A stretch of DNA of 64,000 nucleotides from Planctomycetaceae bacterium (GCA_016795145.1 JAEUII010000324.1:1-64000); one strand, 5' to 3'. Shown: positions 27,562 through 37,558, counted from the first letter of the stretch. A program made the numbers and translations. Notes: generated from the sequence alone by a model not told the origin.

Positions 27562-30500
27562 ATGAGGCTCTTGGTTTGCATCTTTCTCCTGGTTTGCGCA
27601 TCACCGTTGCGGGCTGAAGACCGGACTGAGGTCCTTGTCTTGCTTCATGAGGCTGGGCGTGTTGAGAGGTATGACTGTTCGACGGGCAGCCATCTTGGAA
27701 CACTGATCAGCGGGCTTCCCCCTGCAAACCAAATCCTTGTCGATCCTCAAAATCGTCTTTTGATCTCCACCGGAAAGCCAGGTGAGAAAGGGCGAGTCCT
27801 TCGTTATGACTCAACGAACGGTGGTTCGATCAAAACGCTGATTGACGTTCCCGAAGGCTATGGTGGCCAGCTGGCTCGCGCAACTGGAATGACATTTCGA
27901 AACGGAGCACTCCTTGTTGGCAGTCAGGGAGACGGCCGAGTCAAACAGTATTCTTATCCGGATGGGCAATGGGAACAGGATGTGGCCTTCACCACTCCAG
28001 GCTCGCTGACTCAGATTGCGATTCATGAAGACCGTTTGTACCTCACGGACTACTCCGGTCAGGCACTGCGGCGCGCTCCGTTTGTGGCAGGCGCGTCGGT
28101 TGCTCCCATCTGGGTGACTCAGCCCGGTCAGTCTCCGTGGGGTCTGGCGTTTGATGATGCCGGAGCTGCCTATTGGAGCACATCAGGCAACAGGATCTTC
28201 CGGTCCACGGCTGACGGTACTGTGGAATGGGCAGGGCTGTCTGGAGAACTGTCCACACCGATCGGCCTTTGTTCTGGTTCGGAGAACACTGTGTATTGTG
28301 CAAGCCTTACGGGCAAAGTCACTGTCTGGAGTCTGTCCGACCCACAGAAGGGCAAGCTCCTTCGGACGATCGGTGGTGATGAAATGACTGGACCGATCTC
28401 TGTCATCATTGCTCCAAATTTCTCACAGGCTGAGTTCGCGTATCGTCCGATTGATCTGACTGAAGTCACTCCGGAGAAGGTTGATTTCTTCGAAGCAAAG
28501 GTTCGCCCGCTTTTGTTGACTCACTGCGTGGATTGCCATGGACCGGAGCAGCAGGAAGGTGGCCTTCGCCTTGATTCACGCGCGGCATGGCAGAGGGGCG
28601 GAAAGACCGGTGCAGTGATTGTTCCCGGTAGGCCCGATGAGAGTCTGCTGATTCGAGCGGTGCAGTACCTCGACAAAGATCTGCACATGCCTCCGGATCA
28701 TCCCATGCATGCAGCCGACATCGCGGCGCTTGAGCAGTGGATTGCGACAGGAGCCATTGACCCTCGCGAGCCAACTACCCCTCTTCCACCGGAAACAGCT
28801 CGAACACTTGTCGATCCGTGGGAGGAAGATTTTCAGGCCCGCCTCGACTGGTGGAGTCTTAAGCCCCTGGCTCGCGCTGAGCCTCCATTGGCAGCTGATG
28901 CGGAGTGGAACAAGAACCCCGTGGATCGCTTCCTTTGGCGGTCACTTCACAACGCCGGACTGGAACCGTCTGCACCGGCCGATGCCGAAACACTTCTGCG
29001 TCGGATGAGCTTCGTGTTGACGGGCCTTCCACCATCCGTCGAACTGCACGATGAGATGATTGCCAGATGGAAGCAGGATCCTGATGCCGCGACCGAGTGG
29101 CTTGCGGACACGTTGCTGGCATCGCCTCATTTCGGAGAGCACTTCGCTCGACACTGGATGGACGCGGTTCGTTACACAGACACTTACGGCTACGAATGGG
29201 ACAATCCCGCGAAAGGATCATGGGAATATCGCGACTACCTGATTCGCGCGTTCAACAATGATATTGGCTACGACACTCTTGTTCGCGAACAGCTCGCTGG
29301 CGATCTGCTTCCGACACAGCGTATCAATGATGTCGAACAGCTGAACGAGAGTCGTATTGGCCCCATGTTCTATCATTTGGGTGAGCATCGACACGGCAGC
29401 AGCCTTGCGTTCAATGGCATTCATCAGGAAATGGTGAACAACAAGATCGACGCGTTCTCTCGAGTCTTCCTGGCGACAAGCGTGGCGTGTGCCCGATGTC
29501 ATAATCACAAGCTCGAAGCAATTTCTCAGAAGGACTATTACTCGCTGGGAGCAGTCTTCATGACACCTCGCTGGAGCAGCCGTCCGATCGATTCGGAAGC
29601 ACGGTATTCAGGAGGTCTGAGGCAGCTGTCAGACGGACGAGTGAAGATTCGTGAGCATCTTGCAGCAAGATGGAAGTCGATTCAGATTTCGCCGTCGCAG
29701 TGGTTGCCACTTGTGGACTCATTGCCGCAGCCGCCAGCGATTGAAGATCCTCGCTGGCCACTTTGGATGGTCGCACAGAAGCAGGCAGTAGCCCCGGATC
29801 GCTGGAAGCAAATGCTCGCACAGGTTCGGGCGGAAGTCGCTTCCCGCGTTGAGGCGAATCGATCCTTTACGACGCTCACCGACTTTTCATCAGATCGTCT
29901 GCCGACGGGCTGGGTGATGGAAGGTATCGGATTCGAATCGGGACGTGTGACTGATGGCACACCGTTGATCAGTCTTGACGGAGAGAAGGCCGTTGCCAAA
30001 TTCCTGACACAGGGACTTCATTCCGGTGCCCTCTCTTCGAAGTTACCCGGCGTGCTTCGAATGCCTCCGCAGCAGGATGTGCCAGGAAAGTTTGTCAGCG
30101 TGTTGCTGGCGGGCGACGAGTACAGCGGCACGCTCGTGCTGGACGAGAACACGTTCCAAAACGAGACGGTAGCCTTTCTGAAACAGCCGGAGCCTGCGTG
30201 GAGATCGTACGCCGACGCTAGTCTGATCAACGGCGTCACGCGAGTCACAATCGACTTTGCAACATCGCTGCTGAATCCCAACTTCCCACCACGCACGGGG
30301 CTCGCAGCCGGATTGCCAAACAATGATCTCGGCTATGACAAACGAAGCTGGTTGAGCATCCTTCGGATCGTGTCTCACGATGGCGGCGGAAGTCCAAAGA
30401 GTGAACTGCCACACTTGAAGTCGCTGCTGGCGATGGAGCCCGAAGTTCCCTCGACCGACGATGAAATCTACCATCGTCTCAGCCAGTGGCTGACGGACAC

Positions 30501-31674
30501 CGTCGTTCGCTGGTGTCGCAACGAATGCCAGCCAGGAGATCCGGAGATTCTGAACTGGTTGATGGCGAACGGCTTGCTGAACTGCCAGCTTGCGGACGAC
30601 CCGGAACTGAAGGCACTCGTCGACGACTATCGCGAAGTCGAAGCAGCCCTACCGTTTCCTCGTGCCGTAAACAGCATGGATGAACGCGAGATGGCTCGGG
30701 CCAGCCTGTACTTCAACATTCGAGGCAATGTGGATGCGACAGGAGACTTGATGACGCCGGCATTCCTTCGCATGTTTGAAGGCCACAACCAGGTCGCAGC
30801 CAGTTCTGGAAGCGGTCGGCTCGAACTTGCGGAGTCATTGCTTTCGCCTGACCATCCGCTCACCTCGCGTGTGTATGCAAATCGACTTTTGCAGTGGGTC
30901 TTTGGAGCTGGCATCGTGCAGACTCCGGACGACTTCGGTCATTTGGGAGATCGCCCGTCTCATCCCGAACTGCTGGACTGGCTGTCGCGGGATCTCATGC
31001 AAAAAGGCTGGTCGACCAAATCGGTCGTTCGCCAGTTGGTGACGAGCCGAGCTTTTCGCCAGGGAGGGACTCCGCAGCAGATTGCACTCCAGCGGGACCC
31101 TGCAAACCGACTGCTTCATCATTTTGCAACACGTCGTTTGGAAGCGGAATCGATCCGCGATGCTCTGTTGAGTGTCTCTGGTCGCCTGGATGATCAGCTC
31201 TACGGACGCCCCATCAATCCGCCTCGCCTGGTTGAGGATGGTTCGAAGCGACTCTACTCCGGACCTGTCGATGGGAATGGACGGCGATCGCTCTACCTGA
31301 CAATGTCCATCATGGATCCGCCGAAGTTTCTGACAACGTTTGACCTTCCTGACCTGAAGCTTCCCAGCGGTCGACGTAATGTGACGAACGTCCCTGCCCA
31401 GGCTCTGCTGATGATGAATGATCCGTTTGTGCATCAGATGGCTGATGTCTGGTCGGCTCGGCTTGTGCTGGAGCCAGACACTGATGTCGCATCACGAGTT
31501 GCTCGAATGTTTCTTCGTGCGTTTGGGAGAAACGCGACGAACGAAGAGCTGCAGCAATGGACCGATTTTGCGGGTCAGTTGCAGACCGGGAACCCCATCC
31601 TGATCGACGCACAGGTCTGGAAGGGAGTTGCTCATACGATGTTCAACTCACCGGAATTCATCTACATCCGCTGA
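27562..31674 (+). CDS. Beta-propeller + PSCyt1 + DUF1549 + DUF1553 protein (1370 aa)
   Basis: An in-frame open stretch begins earlier, but ATG 27562 has GGAG in front and starts a good signal peptide (MRLLVCIFLLVCASPLRAED). Residues about 25-295 form an NHL/SMP-30-like propeller. PSCyt1 follows, with HCVDCHGPEQQEGG (CxxCH near 320) and MPP at the end of the domain. DUF1549 runs from about 454 and contains HWMDAVRYTDTYGYEWD and CARCHNH near 642. DUF1553 (about 1095-1365) begins at HPLTSRVYANRLLQWVFGAG and ends MFNSPEFIYIR. Between the two lies an extra beta-rich region (about 770-945) not present in short family members. Predicted to be exported; the reaction is unknown. Confidence 0.9.
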   Translation: MRLLVCIFLLVCASPLRAEDRTEVLVLLHEAGRVERYDCSTGSHLGTLISGLPPANQILVDPQNRLLISTGKPGEKGRVLRYDSTNGGSIKTLIDVPEGYGGQLARATGMTFRNGALLVGSQGDGRVKQYSYPDGQWEQDVAFTTPGSLTQIAIHEDRLYLTDYSGQALRRAPFVAGASVAPIWVTQPGQSPWGLAFDDAGAAYWSTSGNRIFRSTADGTVEWAGLSGELSTPIGLCSGSENTVYCASLTGKVTVWSLSDPQKGKLLRTIGGDEMTGPISVIIAPNFSQAEFAYRPIDLTEVTPEKVDFFEAKVRPLLLTHCVDCHGPEQQEGGLRLDSRAAWQRGGKTGAVIVPGRPDESLLIRAVQYLDKDLHMPPDHPMHAADIAALEQWIATGAIDPREPTTPLPPETARTLVDPWEEDFQARLDWWSLKPLARAEPPLAADAEWNKNPVDRFLWRSLHNAGLEPSAPADAETLLRRMSFVLTGLPPSVELHDEMIARWKQDPDAATEWLADTLLASPHFGEHFARHWMDAVRYTDTYGYEWDNPAKGSWEYRDYLIRAFNNDIGYDTLVREQLAGDLLPTQRINDVEQLNESRIGPMFYHLGEHRHGSSLAFNGIHQEMVNNKIDAFSRVFLATSVACARCHNHKLEAISQKDYYSLGAVFMTPRWSSRPIDSEARYSGGLRQLSDGRVKIREHLAARWKSIQISPSQWLPLVDSLPQPPAIEDPRWPLWMVAQKQAVAPDRWKQMLAQVRAEVASRVEANRSFTTLTDFSSDRLPTGWVMEGIGFESGRVTDGTPLISLDGEKAVAKFLTQGLHSGALSSKLPGVLRMPPQQDVPGKFVSVLLAGDEYSGTLVLDENTFQNETVAFLKQPEPAWRSYADASLINGVTRVTIDFATSLLNPNFPPRTGLAAGLPNNDLGYDKRSWLSILRIVSHDGGGSPKSELPHLKSLLAMEPEVPSTDDEIYHRLSQWLTDTVVRWCRNECQPGDPEILNWLMANGLLNCQLADDPELKALVDDYREVEAALPFPRAVNSMDEREMARASLYFNIRGNVDATGDLMTPAFLRMFEGHNQVAASSGSGRLELAESLLSPDHPLTSRVYANRLLQWVFGAGIVQTPDDFGHLGDRPSHPELLDWLSRDLMQKGWSTKSVVRQLVTSRAFRQGGTPQQIALQRDPANRLLHHFATRRLEAESIRDALLSVSGRLDDQLYGRPINPPRLVEDGSKRLYSGPVDGNGRRSLYLTMSIMDPPKFLTTFDLPDLKLPSGRRNVTNVPAQALLMMNDPFVHQMADVWSARLVLEPDTDVASRVARMFLRAFGRNATNEELQQWTDFAGQLQTGNPILIDAQVWKGVAHTMFNSPEFIYIR

Positions 31675-31844
31675 GCAAGCCGGATCCGCTGAGCCGTCCG
31701 GTTCGTCGCGATAGAGGGAACCAACCCGGCTGTCAGATTTGAAAGCGTAGGGGAGACTCCGGGGAGAACTGTCGCAACCGGACCATGAAGCCGTTAGCAT
31801 ACGCCGCTTCGTGGAATTATGAGCTGAAAGGCAGTCCGACAGTC

Positions 31845-32744
31845 ATGTCCTCCATTGATGACATTCTGGAACTTTGTGAAGCCCGAATTGGTTACCAGTT
31901 TCGGGACCGTACCCTGCTGCGCCGATGCCTGACGCACAGTTCGGCCGCTGAGACTCGACTGGATTCCAACGAACGCCTGGAGTTCCTTGGCGATGCTGTT
32001 CTGGGCATCATCATCTGCGAGTATCTGTATCAGCTGTTTCCTGAACAGCGAGAAGGCCAGCTGACTCAGATGAAGTCCTGGCTGGTGAGCCGCCAAACGT
32101 GTGCTCGGGCTGCCAAACTTCTCGATCTGCAACCACTGATCCTGGTCGGGCGGGGATTGCAGGTCATACCGGAATCGATTCTCTCGGCCGCCGTCGAATC
32201 GCTCATTGCCGGAGTTTACTTTGACGGCGGGCTCGATGCGGCCCGCAGCTTTATTCTTCATGCGTTCCGTGAGGAGCTGAGTCTTTGCCGCCCTGTTGAC
32301 TCGGAGAATTACAAGAGCCAGCTGCAGGAGTATACTCAGCGAGAGCTCGGCAAGACACCCGAATACCTTGTTGTGGGCGAATCCGGACCGGATCACGCCC
32401 GGGAGTTTCTGATTTCCGCAAAGGTCGGGGAAGTGATGTACGAGTCCGGCCGAGGACGAAGCAAAAAAGAGGCGGAACAACAGGCAGCTCGAAACGCTGT
32501 GCTGTCCCTGCTGCAGGATGACGAAACGGTATCTTCCAGTGCAACGCCGGATGATGAGGCGACAGAGGCTCCTTCGAATGGTGTGATGGAGCTGGAGAGT
32601 GCTGAAGAGATTCAGTTGCTGGTCGTCTCAGAAACTGTCATTGCCTCAAATTGTGCAGATGCTGAATTTGGTTGTGGCTGCAACATGGAGTCGGCAGACG
32701 ATCCGAATGGTTCGGATCCGTGCCGCAGTAAAGAGCAATTGTGA
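31845..32744 (+). CDS. rnc: Ribonuclease III
   Basis: Double-stranded RNA endonuclease for rRNA and other structured RNAs. The signature NERLEFLGDAVLG (about 40-52) holds the catalytic Glu and Asp, and a later ESLIAGVYFDGG supplies the remaining acidic metal ligand. A double-stranded RNA-binding domain follows at about 155-225, with the typical SGRGRSKKEAEQQAARNAVL end. An acidic tail of about 75 residues, not found in E. coli RNase III, completes the protein. I chose ATG 31845 because it gives a standard N-terminus; an ATG at 31785 would add 20 residues and neither has a strong binding site. The stop overlaps the next start (GTGA). Confidence 0.93.
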   Translation: MSSIDDILELCEARIGYQFRDRTLLRRCLTHSSAAETRLDSNERLEFLGDAVLGIIICEYLYQLFPEQREGQLTQMKSWLVSRQTCARAAKLLDLQPLILVGRGLQVIPESILSAAVESLIAGVYFDGGLDAARSFILHAFREELSLCRPVDSENYKSQLQEYTQRELGKTPEYLVVGESGPDHAREFLISAKVGEVMYESGRGRSKKEAEQQAARNAVLSLLQDDETVSSSATPDDEATEAPSNGVMELESAEEIQLLVVSETVIASNCADAEFGCGCNMESADDPNGSDPCRSKEQL

Positions 32745-33739
32745 ATTGGATGGACTGCATGAAGGTCGTTGAAGCGGAACTCCTGTTTCGTCCTGATACT
32801 GAAGCCCTGCGTTTCCTCCCGGAAGGCCCCTATTCGCTGGGCAACGGTCGAGTCAGCTGGGTGGGGATTCAGCATGGCGCTGATTCAACGGTCGGGTCGG
32901 TGAATATTCTTGACCTGAAGTCTCGAACCAATTCCTCGTACGTGTTGCCGGGGCGGCCTGGTTTTGCTTTTCCAACCGCTGAAGCAGGCGTTTTTGTTTG
33001 CGGCGTTGAACGCTCTGTCGGGATGTTCGATATCGCGACCGGAAAGTGGTGCACGTTCATTCATAATGTCGACAACGCGGTTGGCAACACCATTATCAAT
33101 GATGCTGTTGTGTGGGAAGACAACCTGATCTTCGGATGCAAAGAGCTGGAATTCAAAACGAAGAAAGCAGGCCTGTATCTCTGGCGTTGCAAAGACGGGG
33201 CGACAATCCCGCTGCGCACGGATCAGATTTGTTCGAATGGCAAAGCCGTCATTCGCAATGCCGATTCGTCACTGACGCTGTTCGACATCGATTCGTGCAC
33301 GAAGCAGATTGTCAGGCAGAAGCTGGACATCGCTTCCGGCAAGGTCAGCGACGAAACAGTGGTCGTTGATCTGACTGCAGAGAATGTCTTTCCGGATGGA
33401 ATGATCCTGACGCCGGATCACAAGAGCCTGATCGTTGCCTTGTATGACCCCGGTGATCCGGCCTTTGGATCCGCTCGACAGTATCGGATTGCTGACGGTC
33501 ACCTTGAAGCGGTCTGGCAGTGCCCGGGATCTCCGCGAGTCACCTGTCCACAGCTTGTGCAGTATGACGGCAAAGTGAAGCTGCTTCTGACAACAGCTGT
33601 TGAGCACATGCCGGCAGACCAGCAGGCTCGGCATCCGAATGCCGGCTGTCTGTTTCTTGGTGATACCGAATTCACTTCGATCGGAGATCAGCCGATCTTT
33701 CCGCTGAGCCGAGCCGATGTCGAATCTCCGACCCGCTGA
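32741..33739 (+). CDS. SMP-30/gluconolactonase-like propeller protein
   Basis: The 332-residue product resembles the SMP-30/gluconolactonase/LRE family: PEGPYSLGNGRVSWVGI near the start corresponds to the EGP-W-D metal-ligand block, IINDAVVWEDNLIFG to the ND block, and FPDGMILTPDHKSLIVALYD to the NG-spDgk block. Asn is replaced by Asp in the last block, so metal binding may differ. No signal peptide is seen. The GTG start at 32741 overlaps the rnc stop; ATG at 32750 is an alternative. The end overlaps larB by 23 bases. Confidence 0.75.
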   Translation: MNWMDCMKVVEAELLFRPDTEALRFLPEGPYSLGNGRVSWVGIQHGADSTVGSVNILDLKSRTNSSYVLPGRPGFAFPTAEAGVFVCGVERSVGMFDIATGKWCTFIHNVDNAVGNTIINDAVVWEDNLIFGCKELEFKTKKAGLYLWRCKDGATIPLRTDQICSNGKAVIRNADSSLTLFDIDSCTKQIVRQKLDIASGKVSDETVVVDLTAENVFPDGMILTPDHKSLIVALYDPGDPAFGSARQYRIADGHLEAVWQCPGSPRVTCPQLVQYDGKVKLLLTTAVEHMPADQQARHPNAGCLFLGDTEFTSIGDQPIFPLSRADVESPTR

Positions 33740-34514
33740 ACAGGATCTGCTGGGAACTCTGCAGAACCTTTATCAGAACCCGGCAGATCTCAATCGGGCC
33801 GTTTCCGCGCTGAAGAGCCTTGGACTGTGCGGGCCGGATTCGGTTCCAGCAAATCCGGAAGCGGATCTCGATCTCCTGCGTCCTCAGCGTTGTGGGTTTC
33901 CGGAGGTCATCTATGGCGAACGGAAATCGACGGAACTGATCCTGCAGTTAATCAGCGCCCAGCAGGCCGCGGGGCAATGCAGCCTGGTGACTCGCATCCG
34001 ACCTGAATCGGCCGGCGCTGTGGCACAGCATTTCCCGGCAGCAATCGTCAACTCCATCGCGAATACCGTTCGAGTTCCCGTCGGCGAGCAGAAGGTGGTT
34101 GGCGGTCCTGTTTATGTTGTCACAGCGGGCAGTAGTGATCGAGCGGTTGCTGAGGAAGCGATCGAAACGCTTCGCTGGATGAATGTGGAGTGTGAATTGA
34201 TTCAGGATGTCGGTGTGGCGGGACCACATCGATTGCTGCAGCATCTTGAACGGCTTCGGTTAGCCGCCGTTGTTGTGTGTGTCGCCGGGATGGAGGCAGC
34301 TCTGCCGTCGGTTCTGGGCGGCTATGTTCCTTGTCCTGTGATTGGTGTGCCGACGTCTGTGGGATATGGAGCGTCACTCGGCGGACTGACGGCAATGCTC
34401 TCGATGCTGACCTGTTGTGCTTCGAACGTCGTCTGCGTGAATATCGATGCAGGCTTCAAGGGCGGCTATGTGGCCGGGCTGATTGCAACTCGCACGGGCC
34501 TGCAGCAGAACTGA
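33717..34514 (+). CDS. larB: Nickel-pincer cofactor biosynthesis protein LarB
   Basis: LarB carboxylates and hydrolyses nicotinic acid adenine dinucleotide, the first step towards the nickel-pincer nucleotide of lactate racemase. The 265-residue product has the family's CGFPEVIYGERKSTE block (about 57-71) and a C-terminal half related to AIR carboxylase (PurE), with VVTAGSSDRAVAEEA, the block VCVAGMEAALPSVLGGYV and PVIGVPTSVGYGASLGGL. Length and blocks match LarB well. larC and larE are not in the window, so the pathway is split or elsewhere. The gene overlaps the SMP-30-like gene. Confidence 0.9.
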   Translation: MSNLRPAEQDLLGTLQNLYQNPADLNRAVSALKSLGLCGPDSVPANPEADLDLLRPQRCGFPEVIYGERKSTELILQLISAQQAAGQCSLVTRIRPESAGAVAQHFPAAIVNSIANTVRVPVGEQKVVGGPVYVVTAGSSDRAVAEEAIETLRWMNVECELIQDVGVAGPHRLLQHLERLRLAAVVVCVAGMEAALPSVLGGYVPCPVIGVPTSVGYGASLGGLTAMLSMLTCCASNVVCVNIDAGFKGGYVAGLIATRTGLQQN

Positions 34515-34523
34515 AAATCATCA

Positions 34524-35687
34524 TCAGTTCATGATGGCAGGAGTAACTTCTTTCCTGCGAGGCTTGACGATCATTTCGACATGACCGTCTTTCTGAATGT
34601 CCTCACGGACCTTCTCTCGAGCCTTCTGCTTCATGTCGGTCAGGATTTGTTCTTCGATTTCCTTCTGGACCTCAGCGAACGGAATCGTACGCGGATCGTT
34701 GCGATCTGTGACTTTGTAGATTTCAAGACGGTCTTTGAGTCTCTGCACATTTGAGACGCTGCCGACAGGAGTCTGGTTCAGAATCGCTGCCATTTCTTCC
34801 GTGAGTGAAGCCTGACGTACCCAGCCCATGTCGCCCTTCATGTCCGCGTTTGAATCCGACATGGTTCTGGCAACCTCACCGAAATCAACTCCCTGATCGA
34901 GTTGAGCGACGACCTGCCCCATCGTCTGCTGAGCACCAGATTCACCACCGTGGTCACTGAAGCGAATGACGATCTTCGAAAATCGAACCTGCTTCTCCGG
35001 CGTGTAGTCTGACAGATGATCTTCGTAGTAGCGGAGGAGATCTTCGCGATCGACTTTCTCCGGAGCTTTGGCAACACTTGTGATATATCCTTCAACCATT
35101 TGCATTCGCAGAAAGCTTTGTCGAAGCTGATCGACCGACGTTCCCTGCCCCATCAGGAAGTCATCCAGTTCGGCAATCGTTGTCTTGCCTTCCTTCTCGC
35201 GGATGCCATCAAGAATCTCCTGAAAGCGTGGCTCAAGCGATTCTTCAATGGTCTTTCGGCGATCCGCCGGGATCTTCTTCTCGACCGCCTGAACAACCAG
35301 TTCATCGTCCGTGTATTTCTCGATGCGTTTCGAGAGTTCCGAAAGAAGTACCTGTTGCTTCGCTTCGGCAGGAATTCGAGGATCTGCTTCGATAATCTGC
35401 CTGACACCGCCAAGTACATCATCCAGGAAAACTGGCCGGCCGTTGACGAGGGCAACGACACTGGTCCCCGTCAGCTCACCAGTCGCAATTTCAAATCCTG
35501 CTGGACGATTGCCGTTGTTGGCAGGCTGTTGCAGCTGCGCGATCCGTCGTTCTTCCTCATCCGCTTCCTGGTTGACCAAAGAACGTCGAGGAGGTGCGGC
35601 AGTGAAGACTGGATTGTCTTCCTTGATTGAACGCCCATTGCATCCTGTCGAAGTCAGGACGGGCACAAGAATCGAAAGCCAAGTCAT
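34524..35687 (-). CDS. Parvulin-type peptidyl-prolyl isomerase lipoprotein (PrsA/SurA-like)
   Basis: Starting at ATG 35687 gives a 387-residue product with lipoprotein signal MTWLSILVPVLTSTGC; the longer open frame from 35819 would put 44 unlikely residues in front. A helical SurA_N-like chaperone part (about 60-235) precedes a parvulin domain (about 240-345), with KQVRFSKIVIRF, the segment DFGEVARTMSDSNADMKGDMGW and a C-terminal DRLEIYKVTDR. This family folds exported proteins at the membrane face. The gene converges with larB with a 9-base gap and is preceded by a dispersed repeat. Confidence 0.85.
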   Translation of the reverse strand: MTWLSILVPVLTSTGCNGRSIKEDNPVFTAAPPRRSLVNQEADEEERRIAQLQQPANNGNRPAGFEIATGELTGTSVVALVNGRPVFLDDVLGGVRQIIEADPRIPAEAKQQVLLSELSKRIEKYTDDELVVQAVEKKIPADRRKTIEESLEPRFQEILDGIREKEGKTTIAELDDFLMGQGTSVDQLRQSFLRMQMVEGYITSVAKAPEKVDREDLLRYYEDHLSDYTPEKQVRFSKIVIRFSDHGGESGAQQTMGQVVAQLDQGVDFGEVARTMSDSNADMKGDMGWVRQASLTEEMAAILNQTPVGSVSNVQRLKDRLEIYKVTDRNDPRTIPFAEVQKEIEEQILTDMKQKAREKVREDIQKDGHVEMIVKPRRKEVTPAIMN

Positions 35688-35941
35688 CACAACGCGCAGT
35701 CGCGCGAGGCGACATGTCAGCGGGTTTCGATGAGGATGGCGTGATTGCACGTTGGTTCTCGATAAGTTTGAGAGAACAATCGGAGCGGAACTATACGCCC
35801 GATCGGAAGTTTGGATCAAGACCGTCTCGATCGACGCATCTCCCTGTCAGGCTTCGACTTGCAGCGGCAGAATTTGCCGGTTCCGGCGGCGACTCCGCTT
35901 TTGAATGCTGTGGCTCGCGGTACTCATCGCAGCTTCGTCTC

Positions 35942-36091
35942 GTGGTTTGTCACATCAACAATTTGGGTTTAGGCGTCATTCCCGCGCAGGCGGGAACCCA
36001 GAACGTTGAAAGCTAGGTTCCCGCCGTTCCCGCCTGCGCGGGAATGACGAACCTCTCTTCGTTGACATATTTGTTGTTCTGACGGAGCACT
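35942..36091 (-). repeat. Dispersed REP-like repeat, copy 2 (inverted, longer)
   Basis: On the minus strand this copy reads in the order of copy 1 (21008-21098): CGTCAGAACAAC, then AACGAAGAG, GGTTCGTCATTCCCGC, GCGGGAATGACG, CTAAACCCAAATTGTTGATG and GACAAACCAC. It differs by about 12 extra bases in the left flank and by an insertion of about 40 bases in the hairpin, which adds a second inverted pair (GGCGGGAACC / GGTTCCCGCC). It lies in the intergenic space upstream of both the isomerase and the GT39-like gene. Confidence 0.85.
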
Positions 36092-36210
36092 AAGCGGGAG
36101 GATGTCCGATTGTTGTTCTCGAAATCTCCTGAAATGCCTACATTCGGCGAAACACCGGTCGTGAATCTAATTTCACTGACGTAGTCCTGAACTGTCTTCC
36201 TGAGGTTCCA

Positions 36211-37542
36211 TTGTTTCGTCACGGCAAGCATGGCATGTCAGTTCCAGTCTCAGTTGAACATCCCGTTGATCGACGATCAACTCGCGAAGTGTTCCTCTGG
36301 TGCACTGTTGTGGCGGCGGCTTCGGCAGCGAGAGTTGCTGTCGCGTTCCGTAACCCTGGAGAGTTGGGTCTGGACGCTGATGGTTATTTGGCCCATGCTG
36401 CAGAGTTGCTAAAGACAGGGAGCTACAGCGGTCCGTATTCGGATCTCCCCACAGCGTTCCGTCCCCCCGGATATCCAGTTCTGTTGGCTGCATTTCAATT
36501 TGTCGGCTGCACTGAATGGGCATCGGTATTGCTCATCAGTCTTCTGGCCACGCTGGCAATTGCATACTGCCTGTGGAAGACTCCCGGTTGCGACTTGAGG
36601 CGATTCGGTCTCATCGCTACGGGGATTGCGATGTTCGATCCGCTGCTGTTTCGATACTCGCTGTTGCCAATGACCGAAGTTCCCTGCGCTGCGGCTCTGA
36701 TGCTGGCCGTGTTTGTTTACTGTCGGTGTTGCGCTGCACCAGATGGCAGGAGCAGCACGTTACGCTGCATTGTTGCCGGCTTGTTCTTTTCTGCAGCAAC
36801 ATTGATCAGGCCTACGGTTGCGGTTTGTGTCTTTCTGATCCTGCTGGCTGAGCTATTCGCTGTCCTTGTGAAGCGAACGAACGACCGTCGAACGGATCTG
36901 CGACGAGTTCTGACGGTCGGCGTGATGTTTGTCGTGGGGCTGTGTCCGTGGATCGTTCGGAACTACCTGCAGTTTCAGAGAATTATCCCGGCGACAACTC
37001 ACGGTGGTTACACACTGGCTCTTGGTAACAACCCGGACTTCTACCGTGATGTCATTAACGGAAAAGACGAATTCCCCTGGGAAGGTGCGAGTCTGGAACG
37101 ATGGCAGCGACGAACGCTTGAAGAAGCAAAACAGTCCGGCACTGATATTCTGAAGGAGACGGAACTGGATGCCTGGTATTCCGCCTACGCAAAGGCGGCG
37201 ATGAAGGAAAATCCATCGGCTGCCTTCAAGGCGACTCGACTAAGGCTGCGACGCTTCTGGGCTCTTTCGACAGCAGAATCGAAGAACTCATTTCTGACAA
37301 CATGTTTGTCGGCATGGTATGGAACTCTGTGGCTTGGCCTGATCATGTGGGTCGTCTTTTCGTTCCGAATCAAACTCTTTGTTCCCGAAGCGACGTGTGC
37401 GCTTTGTGTGCTGGCCTTTGTTCTGATGCACACGGTTTACTGGACCGACACACGCATGCGGACGCCCGTGATGCCGCTTCTGATACTGCTGTCGGTGATG
37501 GGATGGAGCAGAGCTGGCTCGATGATCCGTTCGAGGCGTTGA
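36211..37542 (+). CDS. GT39/ArnT-like polyprenyl-phosphate glycosyltransferase
   Basis: A 443-residue polytopic protein with about ten hydrophobic segments. The first loop has GELGLDADGYLAHAAELL and the segment TAFRPPGYPVLLA, matching the D-x-x-x-Y and R-P-P-G-Y-P features of GT39-like transferases that move sugars from polyprenyl-phosphate carriers onto acceptors at the outer face of the membrane. A soluble segment lies at about 265-345. The start could be TTG 36211, with GAGG 5 bases upstream, or ATG 36235. It is monocistronic with a strong hairpin downstream. Confidence 0.8.
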   Translation: MFRHGKHGMSVPVSVEHPVDRRSTREVFLWCTVVAAASAARVAVAFRNPGELGLDADGYLAHAAELLKTGSYSGPYSDLPTAFRPPGYPVLLAAFQFVGCTEWASVLLISLLATLAIAYCLWKTPGCDLRRFGLIATGIAMFDPLLFRYSLLPMTEVPCAAALMLAVFVYCRCCAAPDGRSSTLRCIVAGLFFSAATLIRPTVAVCVFLILLAELFAVLVKRTNDRRTDLRRVLTVGVMFVVGLCPWIVRNYLQFQRIIPATTHGGYTLALGNNPDFYRDVINGKDEFPWEGASLERWQRRTLEEAKQSGTDILKETELDAWYSAYAKAAMKENPSAAFKATRLRLRRFWALSTAESKNSFLTTCLSAWYGTLWLGLIMWVVFSFRIKLFVPEATCALCVLAFVLMHTVYWTDTRMRTPVMPLLILLSVMGWSRAGSMIRSRR

Positions 37543-37558
37543 TGATTCTGCCAATGAA

